Made by a program: the position numbers and the translations under genes
NCBI GenBank assembly: GCA_029563245.1
Contig: JAKQSG010000052.1
Span: 1 to 26,223 of the forward strand
Length of the DNA: 26,223 nt
From: Candidatus Omnitrophota bacterium
GTDB lineage: Bacteria > Omnitrophota > Gorgyraeia > Gygaellales > Profunditerraquicolaceae
Reading direction: 5' to 3'
Shown here: one piece after another, positions 1-7,353 of the stretch
Layout of the letters: each line of letters opens with the position of its first letter
How positions within the stretch are numbered: position 1 is the stretch's first letter
Notes under the pieces: generated by a model
The model's database searches: none
The model's input: the letters and a program-made list of their open reading frames with translations, nothing else
Told to the model about the DNA's origin: nothing

Positions 1-1081
1 CCTGGTGACGGGCAAGATGGTAGCTGCTCTGCGTAAACTAGGTTTTTCAAAGGTTTTTGATACGCAGTTTACTGCGGATCTTACTATTATTGAAGAGGGT
101 AATGAACTATTGAGGAGGTTGAAAACAAAAGGAAAACTTCCGATGGTCACCTCCTGTTCTCCGGGATGGATAAGGTTTGCCGAGCTTTTTTATCCTAAGG
201 CCCTGCCTTATATATCTACCTGTAAGTCTCCCCAGCAGATGTTTGGATCGGTTACAAAAACATATTACTCCAGGAAAATGAATATTGACCCGCGTGATAT
301 CGTGGTTGTTTCAATTATGCCCTGTACAGCGAAAAAATATGAAGCAAAGCGCCCGGAGATGATAAATGCATTTAGGTATTGGCAAGAAGAGATGAAATTG
401 CATAATAGCGAAATTTTCCCTGATGTTGATTATGTCCTGACTACCCGTGAAGCAGCAAGGATGATAAAAGAGCTGGGAATCAATTTTAACCTGCTTAAGG
501 AGGAGGGATTTGATGACCCTCTGGGCGAGTCTACGGGCGCAGGTACAATATTCGGGGCTACCGGAGGAGTTATGGAGGCAGCGCTGCGCACTGTTTATGA
601 AGTTATAACCGGTAGCGAAGTCCCTTTTGACAGGTTGAATATAACCCCGGTAAGGGGGTTCTCCTATTTGCGAAAAGTAGAAATCCCCATAAAGAAAGCC
701 GTTGGGGAATGGAAATTTCTTGAAGGCGTGGTTTTAAAGCTTATGATCGGACATACAATTGCTAGCGCACGAAAGATTATGGAGATGCTGGTAAGCGGAG
801 AGCTTAAGGATTACCATTTCATTGAAATTATGACTTGCCCCGGAGGTTGTTTAGGGGGTGGAGGGCAGCCAATCAGCAATGATGCGGGATCCACCAGGGA
901 AAGGCGCAAAGAGGCTGTTTACAGGGAAGACGAGGGGTTGCCTTATAGAAAATCTCATGATAACCCTTCGATCAGGACGATTTACAAGGAGTTTTTTACT
1001 GATGGCCCATGTTCAGGGCTAAGCCATGAATTGCTGCACACCCATTATAATAATTTGGGTGCAAATGATGAAAAGGATTAA
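1..1081 (+). CDS. hydA: [FeFe] hydrogenase catalytic subunit, H-cluster domain (5' truncated by window edge)
   Basis: C-terminal two thirds of an iron-only hydrogenase large subunit, which reduces protons or oxidises H2 at the H-cluster. The reading frame is open to the first base, so the gene starts outside the window; the GTG at 5 is internal. Visible H-cluster motifs, in order: TSCSPGW (codons at 149-169), MPCTAKKYE, and the third motif MTCPGGCLGGGGQP near 829-870. The first motif has Ser (158-160) where the second hydrogenase in this window (19699-21450) has Cys (TSCCPSW). There is also a short insertion before the DVDYVLTTRE segment compared with that paralogue. The C-terminal end HELLHTHY is typical of clostridial/HndD-type enzymes. 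The N-terminal ferredoxin domains cannot be seen. Family assignment is secure; the partner subunits are unknown. Confidence 0.95.
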   Translation, partial: LVTGKMVAALRKLGFSKVFDTQFTADLTIIEEGNELLRRLKTKGKLPMVTSCSPGWIRFAELFYPKALPYISTCKSPQQMFGSVTKTYYSRKMNIDPRDIVVVSIMPCTAKKYEAKRPEMINAFRYWQEEMKLHNSEIFPDVDYVLTTREAARMIKELGINFNLLKEEGFDDPLGESTGAGTIFGATGGVMEAALRTVYEVITGSEVPFDRLNITPVRGFSYLRKVEIPIKKAVGEWKFLEGVVLKLMIGHTIASARKIMEMLVSGELKDYHFIEIMTCPGGCLGGGGQPISNDAGSTRERRKEAVYREDEGLPYRKSHDNPSIRTIYKEFFTDGPCSGLSHELLHTHYNNLGANDEKD

Positions 1082-1097
1082 AAGAGAGGAGATTATT

Positions 1098-1490
1098 ATG
1101 AAAAGATTAAAAACAGTGTTATTAATTTATATAGCCTTATTTTGCTGTTTAGGGGCTGCTTGGGCTAACAAGCCAAAGGTTTTGGATGTAAATCAAGACG
1201 GCAAGCCGGATGTTTTTTATCACCATGACGGAGAAAGCATAACGAAGATTAATGCGGATACCAATTATGACGGTACTGACGATGTCATAGTGTATATTGA
1301 GGATGGAAAGTTTAATAAGGCCCATATTGATGCTGATCATGACGGGGAATACGAGGTTAAGATTGATAATGAGGCGCAATTTAAGAATTGGGTCAATGAA
1401 AACAGGCCTGATTTTAATGATTCCCTGGCTTGGGATGATTACTCGCGTAAGATCTCTAAAGTTTTCTGGAAACCCGGCCAGCGTGATTAG
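1098..1490 (+). CDS. small secreted protein with EF-hand-like Asp-rich repeats
   Basis: Function unknown; 130 residues. The ATG at 1098 is chosen because GAGAGGAG lies just upstream and a signal peptide follows immediately (Lys/Arg start, hydrophobic residues about 6-20, likely cut after AWA at 21-23). An in-frame ATG at 1026 would overlap the hydrogenase gene and destroy the signal peptide. The mature part carries three DxNxDG-type calcium-loop-like motifs at residues 30-39, 54-63 and 78-87, exactly 24 residues apart. This resembles dockerin, thrombospondin-type-3 or VCBS-like Ca-binding repeats. It lies 16 bases after the hydrogenase gene but has no obvious functional link to it. Secretion is fairly sure; Ca binding is inferred from the motif only. 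Confidence 0.75.
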   Translation: MKRLKTVLLIYIALFCCLGAAWANKPKVLDVNQDGKPDVFYHHDGESITKINADTNYDGTDDVIVYIEDGKFNKAHIDADHDGEYEVKIDNEAQFKNWVNENRPDFNDSLAWDDYSRKISKVFWKPGQRD

Positions 1491-1515
1491 TTTTTTTGCA
1501 GGTTCTTTAAAAAAC

Positions 1516-1544
1516 TTGACACTGACGAAGGCGTAAGGTATAAT
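1516..1544 (+). promoter_or_regulatory. sigma-70 promoter of the Hxs operon
   Basis: TTGACA (1516-1521), a 17-base spacer and TATAAT (1539-1544) match the vegetative consensus at all 12 positions. The ATG of the next gene is at 1553, so the expected transcription start (about 1550-1553) falls on or within three bases of the start codon. This is the only strong promoter I see before 8623, so it probably drives 1553-8508. Confidence 0.85.
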
Positions 1545-1552
1545 TTAATAGG

Positions 1553-1996
1553 ATGAAAAAAATAACGTTTTTGGTTATTTTTCTGGTTTATTTCTCCTTG
1601 GTTATGGCTGATGAGACCCTTACCATAACTACTTATTACCCATCACCTTACGGAAGTTATCGGGAATTGCAATGGGGGAATATTCCTAATTCCCGCGGCC
1701 GGCTTTTGGCAGACCAAGGCGCTTCAATAGAATTGGGCGGCAGTGGGAAACCCTATATTGCTTTTTCTAATGATATGAGTAGTGATTTTGATGCTAGGAT
1801 TGTTTTGGAAGGTAACAATGAGCTTTTCTTTGATGGGATCACCAGATTGAATGCTTGTACGGGAGTATTATACTATGGCGGGACTACATACTGTCCCCAA
1901 TGTTATTATGTCAGTAGCTTTGAGGCTACTGCATCTACCTCAGGGGCTATGGTATGCTGCATGATAGATAACCCTCCTGCAGACTCGGGGTGTTAA
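1553..1996 (+). CDS. secreted TTYYPSPYG-motif, Cys-rich protein; first gene of Hxs operon
   Basis: 147-residue exported protein of unknown function. Residues 1-19 form a signal peptide (MKK, hydrophobic core, cleavage near VMA-DE). Directly after it comes the motif TITTYYPSPYGSYREL, which I associate with a large family of exported, pilin-like or surface proteins in Omnitrophota and relatives. The C-terminal third is rich in Cys, including CPQC and a CC pair, and ends with Cys. There is no upstream in-frame start and no clear Shine-Dalgarno; the promoter -10 box ends eight bases before the ATG, so translation is probably leaderless. The stop is followed three bases later by HxsD, so it belongs to the same operon. 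It could be a second substrate or the surface carrier of the Hxs system; that is inference. Confidence 0.8.
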   Translation: MKKITFLVIFLVYFSLVMADETLTITTYYPSPYGSYRELQWGNIPNSRGRLLADQGASIELGGSGKPYIAFSNDMSSDFDARIVLEGNNELFFDGITRLNACTGVLYYGGTTYCPQCYYVSSFEATASTSGAMVCCMIDNPPADSGC

Positions 1997-1999
1997 AAT

Positions 2000-2413
2000 A
2001 TGATCAAATGCAAATTGATTAAAGATACGGCGGTAATTTCAGTAAATCCCGCCTTTTATCCGATAGATGCCATCTACGGGGCAAGCTATGTATTTATAGA
2101 CCGCGCTTATATTTTCCTTGACGGCGACGAAAAGAAAGCTATAAATATCTATATTAAAAGCAAGAAAAAATCCTCATTAGGTGCTTTGAAGTCTTTAGTG
2201 GGCGAATTCCAAAATGAACTTCTTAACTATTCTTTCAGGGATAAAATTAATAAATCGACGCGTAAGGTAAGAGAGGGGATTATAGAAAGGGCCTTAGCCG
2301 TATTCGGGCCGCAGGAGGCTTTTAACGAACAGGATCCTGGCGATTATTTAAAGGATCCCCTTGGTATTGCTATTCCCTGGGAAGAAAAGCATGCTAAATC
2401 TAAAACTAAGTAG
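2000..2413 (+). CDS. hxsD: His-Xaa-Ser system protein HxsD
   Basis: 137 residues; recognised as HxsD, the small non-enzymatic component of the His-Xaa-Ser radical SAM maturation system, with no known catalytic activity. Supporting features are NPAFYPIDAIYGASYVFIDR at residues 16-35, the GEFQNELLNYSFR segment at 68-80, and the RxKVREGIIERAL helix at about 88-99. HxsD genes normally accompany hxsA, hxsB and hxsC, and hxsB and hxsA are both present downstream. The role is probably substrate presentation to the radical SAM enzymes, which is inference. The 3' end overlaps the start of the next small gene by 23 bases. No signal peptide, so cytoplasmic. Confidence 0.85.
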   Translation: MIKCKLIKDTAVISVNPAFYPIDAIYGASYVFIDRAYIFLDGDEKKAINIYIKSKKKSSLGALKSLVGEFQNELLNYSFRDKINKSTRKVREGIIERALAVFGPQEAFNEQDPGDYLKDPLGIAIPWEEKHAKSKTK

Positions 2414-2600
2414 AAGCCTTTATCATCTTGTAGCAATTAAGAAGGCGATTAAGGCATACAGTCATCTGGCGGATATTTCTCTCATTAAGCTAAAAAAACA
2501 CTACCTGATAAAATTCAAATCCGTTAATAATCAATTTAAACTCATCCTCAAAGATGAATTCTGTAACTATGTGCTGGCTTTAGGTAAAAGCCAGCAGTGA
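2391..2600 (+). CDS. small HxsD-like protein (second HxsD paralogue)
   Basis: 69-residue protein translated from the ATG at 2391, which overlaps the end of hxsD. A longer frame from 2361 is possible but would sit entirely inside hxsD. The sequence has the HxsD layout in miniature: Y-x3-AI at residues 11-16 (HxsD: 20-25), a beta-rich middle, then DEFCNYVLAL at 55-64 aligned with GEFQNELLNY in HxsD. I therefore read it as a shortened HxsD paralogue. It ends ten bases before hxsB. Likely cytoplasmic and acting with the radical SAM enzymes; function inferred from context only. Confidence 0.7.
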   Translation: MLNLKLSRSLYHLVAIKKAIKAYSHLADISLIKLKKHYLIKFKSVNNQFKLILKDEFCNYVLALGKSQQ

Positions 2601-2610
2601 GTATATTATA

Positions 2611-4041
2611 ATGCATACGCTAGGAAACTTCAGATTTAAGAAAATTGATTCAGATTACCTGCTTACCAATGATGTGGGTGAGTATGCCTTTGTTCCTCTT
2701 AAGGATTTTAATAATCTTGCCTCAGGTCGCCTTGATAATGTTTCGTTTAAAGATGCGGCTGCCCTGGAAGAAAGAGGTTTTATTAATTTAAACGCTGTTT
2801 CGCTTAAGCTTGAGGATAAGTATCGTTCTAAGAATGGCTTTCTGGGGATGGGGACAAGCCTGCATATAATAGTCTCTACTTTACGCTGCGACCATAAATG
2901 TGTATATTGCCATGCTTCAGCCCAGGGCAGCGAAGGTAAGGACACGGATATGGATAAGCAGACTGCAAAGGAGGTAGTTGACCGTATATTTGAATCCCCA
3001 AGCAAGGCTATTACTATAGAATTCCAGGGCGGTGAGCCGTTATTGAATTTCGAGGTATTGAAGTTTGTCACCGAGTATGCGCACGACAAGAATAAGGTTG
3101 CGGGTAAGGACTTGCTTATTGCCGTAGTTACTAACTTAAGCCCGTTGAATGATGAGATTTTAAAGTTTCTGATAAAAAATAAAATATCCATATGTACTTC
3201 AATTGACGGCCCGCGTAAGCTGCATAATAAGAACCGTGTTTCTTTTTGCGGGGATAGCCATACAAAGGTGGTGAAAAACTTTAAAAGATTACAAAAGGCT
3301 TATTTACATAGAGTCAAATATCATCCTAATGCCCTTGTTACGATAACCAGGGAGTCTTTAAGGTATCCAAAGGAAATTATCAGGGAGTATCTTAGGCTTA
3401 ATTTGGATTCGATACATTTAAGGCCGTTAAATCCATTTGGCTTTGCAATAAAACAGCAAAAGAAAATAGGGTATACCGCCGAGGAATTCCTATCTTTTTA
3501 CAAAAAGGCATTTGATTACATACTGAAGATAAATTTAAACGGAAAGGTATTTTACGAGAGGGCAGCGAGAATATTCCTGAGTAAGATTTTTAATGATGAT
3601 GACCCCGGTTATTTCGAGTTGCGTTCTCCTTGCGGGGCAGGAATCGGGCAGATGGCTTATAACTATAACGGGGATGTTTATACCTGCGATGAAGGAAGGA
3701 TGGTAGGCAGGCTGGGTGATCACGCTTTTAGGCTAGGTAATGTGCGGGATGATAGCTATAATGCCTTAATTGGCAAGGAGACATTAAAGGCTGTTTGTAC
3801 CTCTTCGCTCCTGGATATTTTACCTGGTTGTTCAGATTGCGTATATAAACCTTATTGCGGAGTTTGCCCGATTTATAATTACGTTACATCCGGTACTCTT
3901 TTTGCCCAGGCCCCTAATAACGACAGGTGTAAGATCAATGCCGGGATACTTGATTATTTATTTGATAAATTAAGAGTTGAGAAGAATAAGAGGATATTTA
4001 AGTCCTGGCTGCTTGCTCATCGCGGCTTAGAGACAGTATAA
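2611..4041 (+). CDS. hxsB: His-Xaa-Ser system radical SAM maturase HxsB
   Basis: 476-residue radical SAM peptide maturase. The N-terminal part (FRFKKIDSDYLLTNDVGEYAF, residues 7-27) is the typical HxsB lead-in. The SAM-binding [4Fe-4S] motif CDHKCVYC is at 93-100, followed by a QGGEPLLN segment. A SPASM-type C-terminal region offers auxiliary cluster ligands at C341, C359, C407, C410, C416, C419 and C440. These enzymes generate a 5'-deoxyadenosyl radical and modify a peptide substrate; for Hxs the proposed substrate is the His-Xaa-Ser repeat protein, here encoded at 5046-5429. The gene begins ten bases after the HxsD-like gene and is followed 12 bases later by a secreted protein. The chemistry performed is not known to me. 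Confidence 0.9.
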   Translation: MHTLGNFRFKKIDSDYLLTNDVGEYAFVPLKDFNNLASGRLDNVSFKDAAALEERGFINLNAVSLKLEDKYRSKNGFLGMGTSLHIIVSTLRCDHKCVYCHASAQGSEGKDTDMDKQTAKEVVDRIFESPSKAITIEFQGGEPLLNFEVLKFVTEYAHDKNKVAGKDLLIAVVTNLSPLNDEILKFLIKNKISICTSIDGPRKLHNKNRVSFCGDSHTKVVKNFKRLQKAYLHRVKYHPNALVTITRESLRYPKEIIREYLRLNLDSIHLRPLNPFGFAIKQQKKIGYTAEEFLSFYKKAFDYILKINLNGKVFYERAARIFLSKIFNDDDPGYFELRSPCGAGIGQMAYNYNGDVYTCDEGRMVGRLGDHAFRLGNVRDDSYNALIGKETLKAVCTSSLLDILPGCSDCVYKPYCGVCPIYNYVTSGTLFAQAPNNDRCKINAGILDYLFDKLRVEKNKRIFKSWLLAHRGLETV

Positions 4042-4053
4042 ATAGGAGAGGAT

Positions 4054-5049
4054 ATGAAGAAAAAGGCTTGGTTTAGAACGGGATATATATTTCTGGGTGT
4101 CTTATTCTCTATTTTTTTAATCAATGGTTTCTTAGCTTCTGCTCAGGATTCAGCTTCCGGAGAAGATCAGTTAATTACCTGGCGTAATCAAGCCAATGCT
4201 TCTATTAAAGAGTTGGAAAGCAGGGATAAGCTCTCTAAACAGGAAGCGGATTCATTAAAATATCTTAAGGAAAGGAAGGCGCAACTGGATAAACGTATAA
4301 CAGAGTTGAAGATAGAGACTGCTAATCCTTTATCTGCCAGCGTCGTAAGACAAATAGAAGAAAAGCTGAATGCAGCGGCTAAGGCTAAGGCTAATAATCC
4401 CTCTACTGATATTATAAAAGCTAAAGAAGCCCAGATAAAAGCTAAAGAAGCCCAGATCCAGAAAGAAAGCAATATGAAGGCCGAGAGCGGAGTAATTGCG
4501 GCGTGTTTGACTTGTAAGGCAATAGTTGCTGATAATGATAATATTTGTAACGAGATTAAGGATAAAGAGAAAGTTGAAGCCTGCAGGAGCGACTTTATGC
4601 TTTTGGCTTTAATGGAAGAATTGGGAGAAGGCAAGACGATATCTCCGAAGGCATTAGAGCTTAGCAAGAAATTCTTTGAACAAGGAGTTTTTTATACTTC
4701 AGAAGAAGACTTGTCCCGTAAGGCCGGTTTTGTTTGTGAGGCCTATTTAAACCAAGATGGTAAGGGGATAGCACCATTTCTTAAAAAAGAGGAGAAAGAG
4801 GTAGTGCTGGCTTTAGTTACCGGGAATATCCAGAATTGCCTTCCTTTGTATGACAAGCAGGAAGAGTGGGATGGTTGCGTTAATTTTGCAAACTTTTCTT
4901 TAGCTATCAAGTCGCAGGATAAAGATGCCTGCAGCAGGTTAAAAAATCCGAAGTCTAGGTTATTGTGTATGGTGCATTTTAATAAAAATAAGAAAGTTTG
5001 CGATGATTTCCTGAAAGAAGAATTGAAAATAAGGGGGGTAGAGGAATGA
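4054..5049 (+). CDS. secreted coiled-coil, Cys-containing protein of the Hxs operon
   Basis: 331 residues, not recognised. The start follows GGAGAGGATATG closely. Residues 1-31 look like a signal peptide (MKKK, hydrophobic core, cleavage near ASA-QD). Residues about 40-150 are Lys/Glu/Ala-rich and predicted coiled coil, including a perfect tandem repeat of IKAKEAQ. From about residue 150 there are ten or so cysteines (CLTC, then spaced singles up to VCDDF), suggesting a disulfide-bonded extracytoplasmic domain. The C-terminus overlaps the start of hxsA by four bases (ATGA), so the two are translationally coupled. This suggests an exported partner of the HxsA peptide, for example a scaffold or chaperone; that is inference. 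Confidence 0.75.
   Translation: MKKKAWFRTGYIFLGVLFSIFLINGFLASAQDSASGEDQLITWRNQANASIKELESRDKLSKQEADSLKYLKERKAQLDKRITELKIETANPLSASVVRQIEEKLNAAAKAKANNPSTDIIKAKEAQIKAKEAQIQKESNMKAESGVIAACLTCKAIVADNDNICNEIKDKEKVEACRSDFMLLALMEELGEGKTISPKALELSKKFFEQGVFYTSEEDLSRKAGFVCEAYLNQDGKGIAPFLKKEEKEVVLALVTGNIQNCLPLYDKQEEWDGCVNFANFSLAIKSQDKDACSRLKNPKSRLLCMVHFNKNKKVCDDFLKEELKIRGVEE
4414..4457 (+). repeat. 21-bp tandem repeat, two copies
   Basis: The 20-mer AAAGCTAAAGAAGCCCAGAT occurs at 4417-4436 and again, identical, at 4438-4457 (period 21). It encodes the repeated IKAKEAQ heptads in the coiled-coil part of the secreted protein. The exact identity at DNA level suggests a recent slippage duplication. Confidence 0.9.
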
Positions 5050-5429
5050 AAAAAATAAAAAAGGCTAAGGTAGTCTTACCCGCAATAAAAAAGGATATAA
5101 AGAACTTCTTGCTTAGCGAAGAAGGTAAGGTGAGTAAGAATAATATGATAAAGATAGGGATGGGTTTAGCTGTTTTGGGCTCTATGATGGGTTTTCCGTC
5201 TTCAACTGCATCAGCAGCACAACACGACAGCGGGTTCTTTAATGACCCTAGTCGGGGAGGGCATGGTTCCCATGCCTCCCACGGCTCCCACGGCTCCCAT
5301 TCTTCCCACGGTGCCCACGGCTCTCACGGCTCCCATTCTTCCCACGGCTCCCACGGCTCCCATGGTTCCCACGGTAACCACTCGAACCACGGCTCTCACG
5401 GCTCTCACGGCTCCCACGGCCAATGGTAG
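5046..5429 (+). CDS. hxsA: His-Xaa-Ser repeat protein (HxsA-type substrate)
   Basis: 127-residue presumed substrate of the Hxs radical SAM enzymes. Residues 1-32 are Lys-rich and include FLLSEEGKVSKNN, a leader-like stretch. Residues about 33-58 are hydrophobic and end in SSTASAA, resembling an export signal. Residues 73-126 are 18 uninterrupted triplets beginning with His, 14 of them H-x-S (mostly HGS); the exceptions are HGA, HGN, HSN and HGQ. The protein ends in Trp. It starts inside the stop of the preceding gene (ATGA overlap). Family knowledge: HxsA proteins co-occur with HxsBCD. The modification (crosslink, oxidation or other) is not known to me; His side chains could also bind metal. 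Confidence 0.88.
   Translation: MKKIKKAKVVLPAIKKDIKNFLLSEEGKVSKNNMIKIGMGLAVLGSMMGFPSSTASAAQHDSGFFNDPSRGGHGSHASHGSHGSHSSHGAHGSHGSHSSHGSHGSHGSHGNHSNHGSHGSHGSHGQW
5262..5423 (+). repeat. 9-bp coding repeat array (18 His-x-x triplets)
   Basis: Eighteen imperfect 9-bp units of the type CAC-GGC-TCC, encoding H-x-S triplets. His and Ser codons vary between units (CAC/CAT; TCC/TCT), so the array has drifted and is maintained at protein level rather than being a fresh DNA expansion. Confidence 0.9.
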
Positions 5430-5552
5430 GATGTGCCGTCTGCTGTTAGGGGAAGGGTTAATTCTTACTATGTTTTATGTCGGGTAGCTTCTTTTTCTTG
5501 CCTAGGTCCAGTAGAAATAAATTAAATTATAAATATTTAAGAGCTTCTTACT

Positions 5553-6485
5553 ATGAATAAAATAGAGAAATTTGTAATAATCTGCGGTTACCGTTGCAAT
5601 AATAATTGTGTTTTTTGCATTAACTCCGGGAAAAGGCACATAAACGATAAGCCTACTGCTCAAATATTAAGGGAGATGCTGGATGCCAGGAAGAGGGGCA
5701 AGGTTTATATTGAGTTTATCGGCGGTGAGATGACCATAAGGCCTGATGTTTTTGTACTTATAAAGCAGGCTAAGAATATGGGTTTTAACTCGGTGAATAT
5801 GGCTACTAACGGCAGGATGCTTTCTTATCCAGATTTTGCGAAGAGATTAGTCGCTTCCGGTATTGACGAGATTATTTTTTCCATTCACGGGCATGAGCCA
5901 TTATTGCACGATAGCTTAACCAGGGTTACGGGAAGCTTTAATGAGTTGGTGCAGGGGCTTAAGAATGTTAAAAAATTAGGTTTAAAGAAGATCGCTTCTA
6001 ATACGACTATTGTAAAGCAGAATTATATGCACTTGCCTGATATCGGAAAGTTCCTATTAAATAATGGCATAACTAATTCCGAATTTATATTCGCTGATCC
6101 TACTTACGGCGGAGTTTATGATGATTTTCTTCCACTGATGCCCCGGATCTCTGAGGCGGCCCCTTTTATTAGAAAATGCCTTTCATTTGCCAAGAAGAAC
6201 AAAGCTATCCGTCATTGGCACGTGCGTTATGTCCCTTTATGCTATTTCAGGGGATATTTAAATAATATAAGCGAGATAGATGAGGTGAATAATTTTCATA
6301 CGGAACACTTGGCTCCCGATTTTCGCAATCAAGATGTAGAGAATTCCCGAAAGAATATCAGCAGGGAAAAGCCATCTAAATGCCGAGGCTGTAAACTTTT
6401 TAGCCTTTGTGAAGGGATATGGAAAGAATATTTATTGAAATACGGAAGCAGTGAATTGAAAAGCGTAAAGAGTGGGGCTCATTAA
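5553..6485 (+). CDS. radical SAM protein of the Hxs locus (first of a tandem pair)
   Basis: 310-residue radical SAM enzyme. The SAM cluster motif CNNNCVFC is at residues 15-22, preceded by a further Cys at 11. An IGGEMT segment is followed by TNGRM. The C-terminus has CRGCKLFSLCEG (C277, C280, C286) followed by Y-x3-YG, a half-SPASM-like ending shared with the next gene. It lies 123 bases after hxsA, in the same direction, with no obvious ribosome site. It is followed directly (stop, then ATG) by the second radical SAM gene. It most likely works on HxsA or another peptide of the operon. It is not typical HxsB, and relation to HxsC is possible but less clear than for its neighbour. Confidence 0.8.
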   Translation: MNKIEKFVIICGYRCNNNCVFCINSGKRHINDKPTAQILREMLDARKRGKVYIEFIGGEMTIRPDVFVLIKQAKNMGFNSVNMATNGRMLSYPDFAKRLVASGIDEIIFSIHGHEPLLHDSLTRVTGSFNELVQGLKNVKKLGLKKIASNTTIVKQNYMHLPDIGKFLLNNGITNSEFIFADPTYGGVYDDFLPLMPRISEAAPFIRKCLSFAKKNKAIRHWHVRYVPLCYFRGYLNNISEIDEVNNFHTEHLAPDFRNQDVENSRKNISREKPSKCRGCKLFSLCEGIWKEYLLKYGSSELKSVKSGAH

Positions 6486-7352
6486 ATGCCGATAGGAAAT
6501 ATAGATTTTTGTTTTTGGAATGAGTGCAATAATCATTGCTTAATGTGCAGTAACCCCAATGATTCTTGGAGGCAGGCAACGTATGATTATAATAATCTTG
6601 TATCCAGGCTTAAGGATCTTAAGGGAAAAGTAGGTTCTATTACCGTGACCGGAGGGGAGCCTACCATAAATCCTGACTTTGCCCGGGTTTTTGATTTTAT
6701 AAAAAATAAGCTCCCGGAGGCCAGGGTGAGTTTGTTAACTAACGGCAGAAGATTTTACTACGCGGATTTTACTAAAAAATGCTGCCAGCTTAAGCACCTA
6801 AGTCTTGTCATTACCTTGCATGGTTATAATGAGCAGACCCATGAAAGGGTTACTCTGGTTAAGGGGAGTTTTAATCAGACCTGCAGGGGGTTGGATAATA
6901 TATTAAAATACAAGAGGCCGGGGCAGGCATTAGAGATCAGAGTTGTAATTACTAAAATTAATCTTAGCTTTTATACCAAAATCCTCTCTTTTATAAAAGA
7001 GAACTATCCGGGTGCTGATAGGATAGTCTTGCTGTTCCTTGAAATTGAAGGGGCTGCGCAGGAGAATATTAGTAAAGTAGGGCTTACTTATTCAAAGCTT
7101 GGCAAGAGCTTGCCGGGATTAAGTAGTATTATTCCTGCTTTCAGGGAATTTAGGCTTTATCATTTTCCCCTTTGTGTGATCAATAAATCTTTCTGGAAAT
7201 ATGTTTGGGCAACCCTGCCTGAACAAGAGATTATTTTCCCCTCTGGCTGTAAGAAATGTATTTATAAAACTTCTTGTCCGGGAGTGCATAAAGGCTATAT
7301 TGAAAATTACGGAGACCGTGAATTCAGAGCTTTCCTAAAGAGGGTGGGTTAA
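6486..7352 (+). CDS. radical SAM protein, HxsC-like (second of a tandem pair)
   Basis: 288 residues. The radical SAM motif CNNHCLMC with the following SNP (residues 14-24) resembles the CNNxCLMCSQP signature I recall for HxsC. TGGEPTINPDF gives the GGE motif. The C-terminal Cys group is at C255, C258 and C264, followed by Y-x3-YG, as in the preceding gene. The N-terminus is shorter than I expect for HxsC because the cluster motif starts at residue 14. The ATG directly abuts the previous stop, so the two enzymes are co-translated and may act as a pair. Assignment as the HxsC equivalent is likely but not certain. Confidence 0.75.
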   Translation: MPIGNIDFCFWNECNNHCLMCSNPNDSWRQATYDYNNLVSRLKDLKGKVGSITVTGGEPTINPDFARVFDFIKNKLPEARVSLLTNGRRFYYADFTKKCCQLKHLSLVITLHGYNEQTHERVTLVKGSFNQTCRGLDNILKYKRPGQALEIRVVITKINLSFYTKILSFIKENYPGADRIVLLFLEIEGAAQENISKVGLTYSKLGKSLPGLSSIIPAFREFRLYHFPLCVINKSFWKYVWATLPEQEIIFPSGCKKCIYKTSCPGVHKGYIENYGDREFRAFLKRVG

Positions 7353-7353
7353 G

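Noticed and set aside
5..7. GTG as start codon of the first hydrogenase gene
   Set aside because: The frame is open upstream to base 2 and the protein lacks the N-terminal domains of the family; the gene is cut by the window edge.
1149..1379. Minus-strand frames here and inside other genes
   Set aside because: All lie fully inside well-supported + strand genes, lack ribosome sites and resemble no family.
1489..1516. AGTTTTTT/AAAAAACT inverted repeat after the EF-hand-like gene as a terminator
   Set aside because: Pure A/T stem, no GC core and it runs into the -35 box; not convincing.
5262..5423. Possible CRISPR-like array
   Set aside because: The 9-bp units have no spacers and are in frame with a coding sequence.
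5211..5487. Two other long frames across the hxsA repeat, one on each strand
   Set aside because: They are repetitive shadows of the His-x-Ser codons (Val/Ala/Gly-rich and Thr/Ala/Pro-rich) with no start context.
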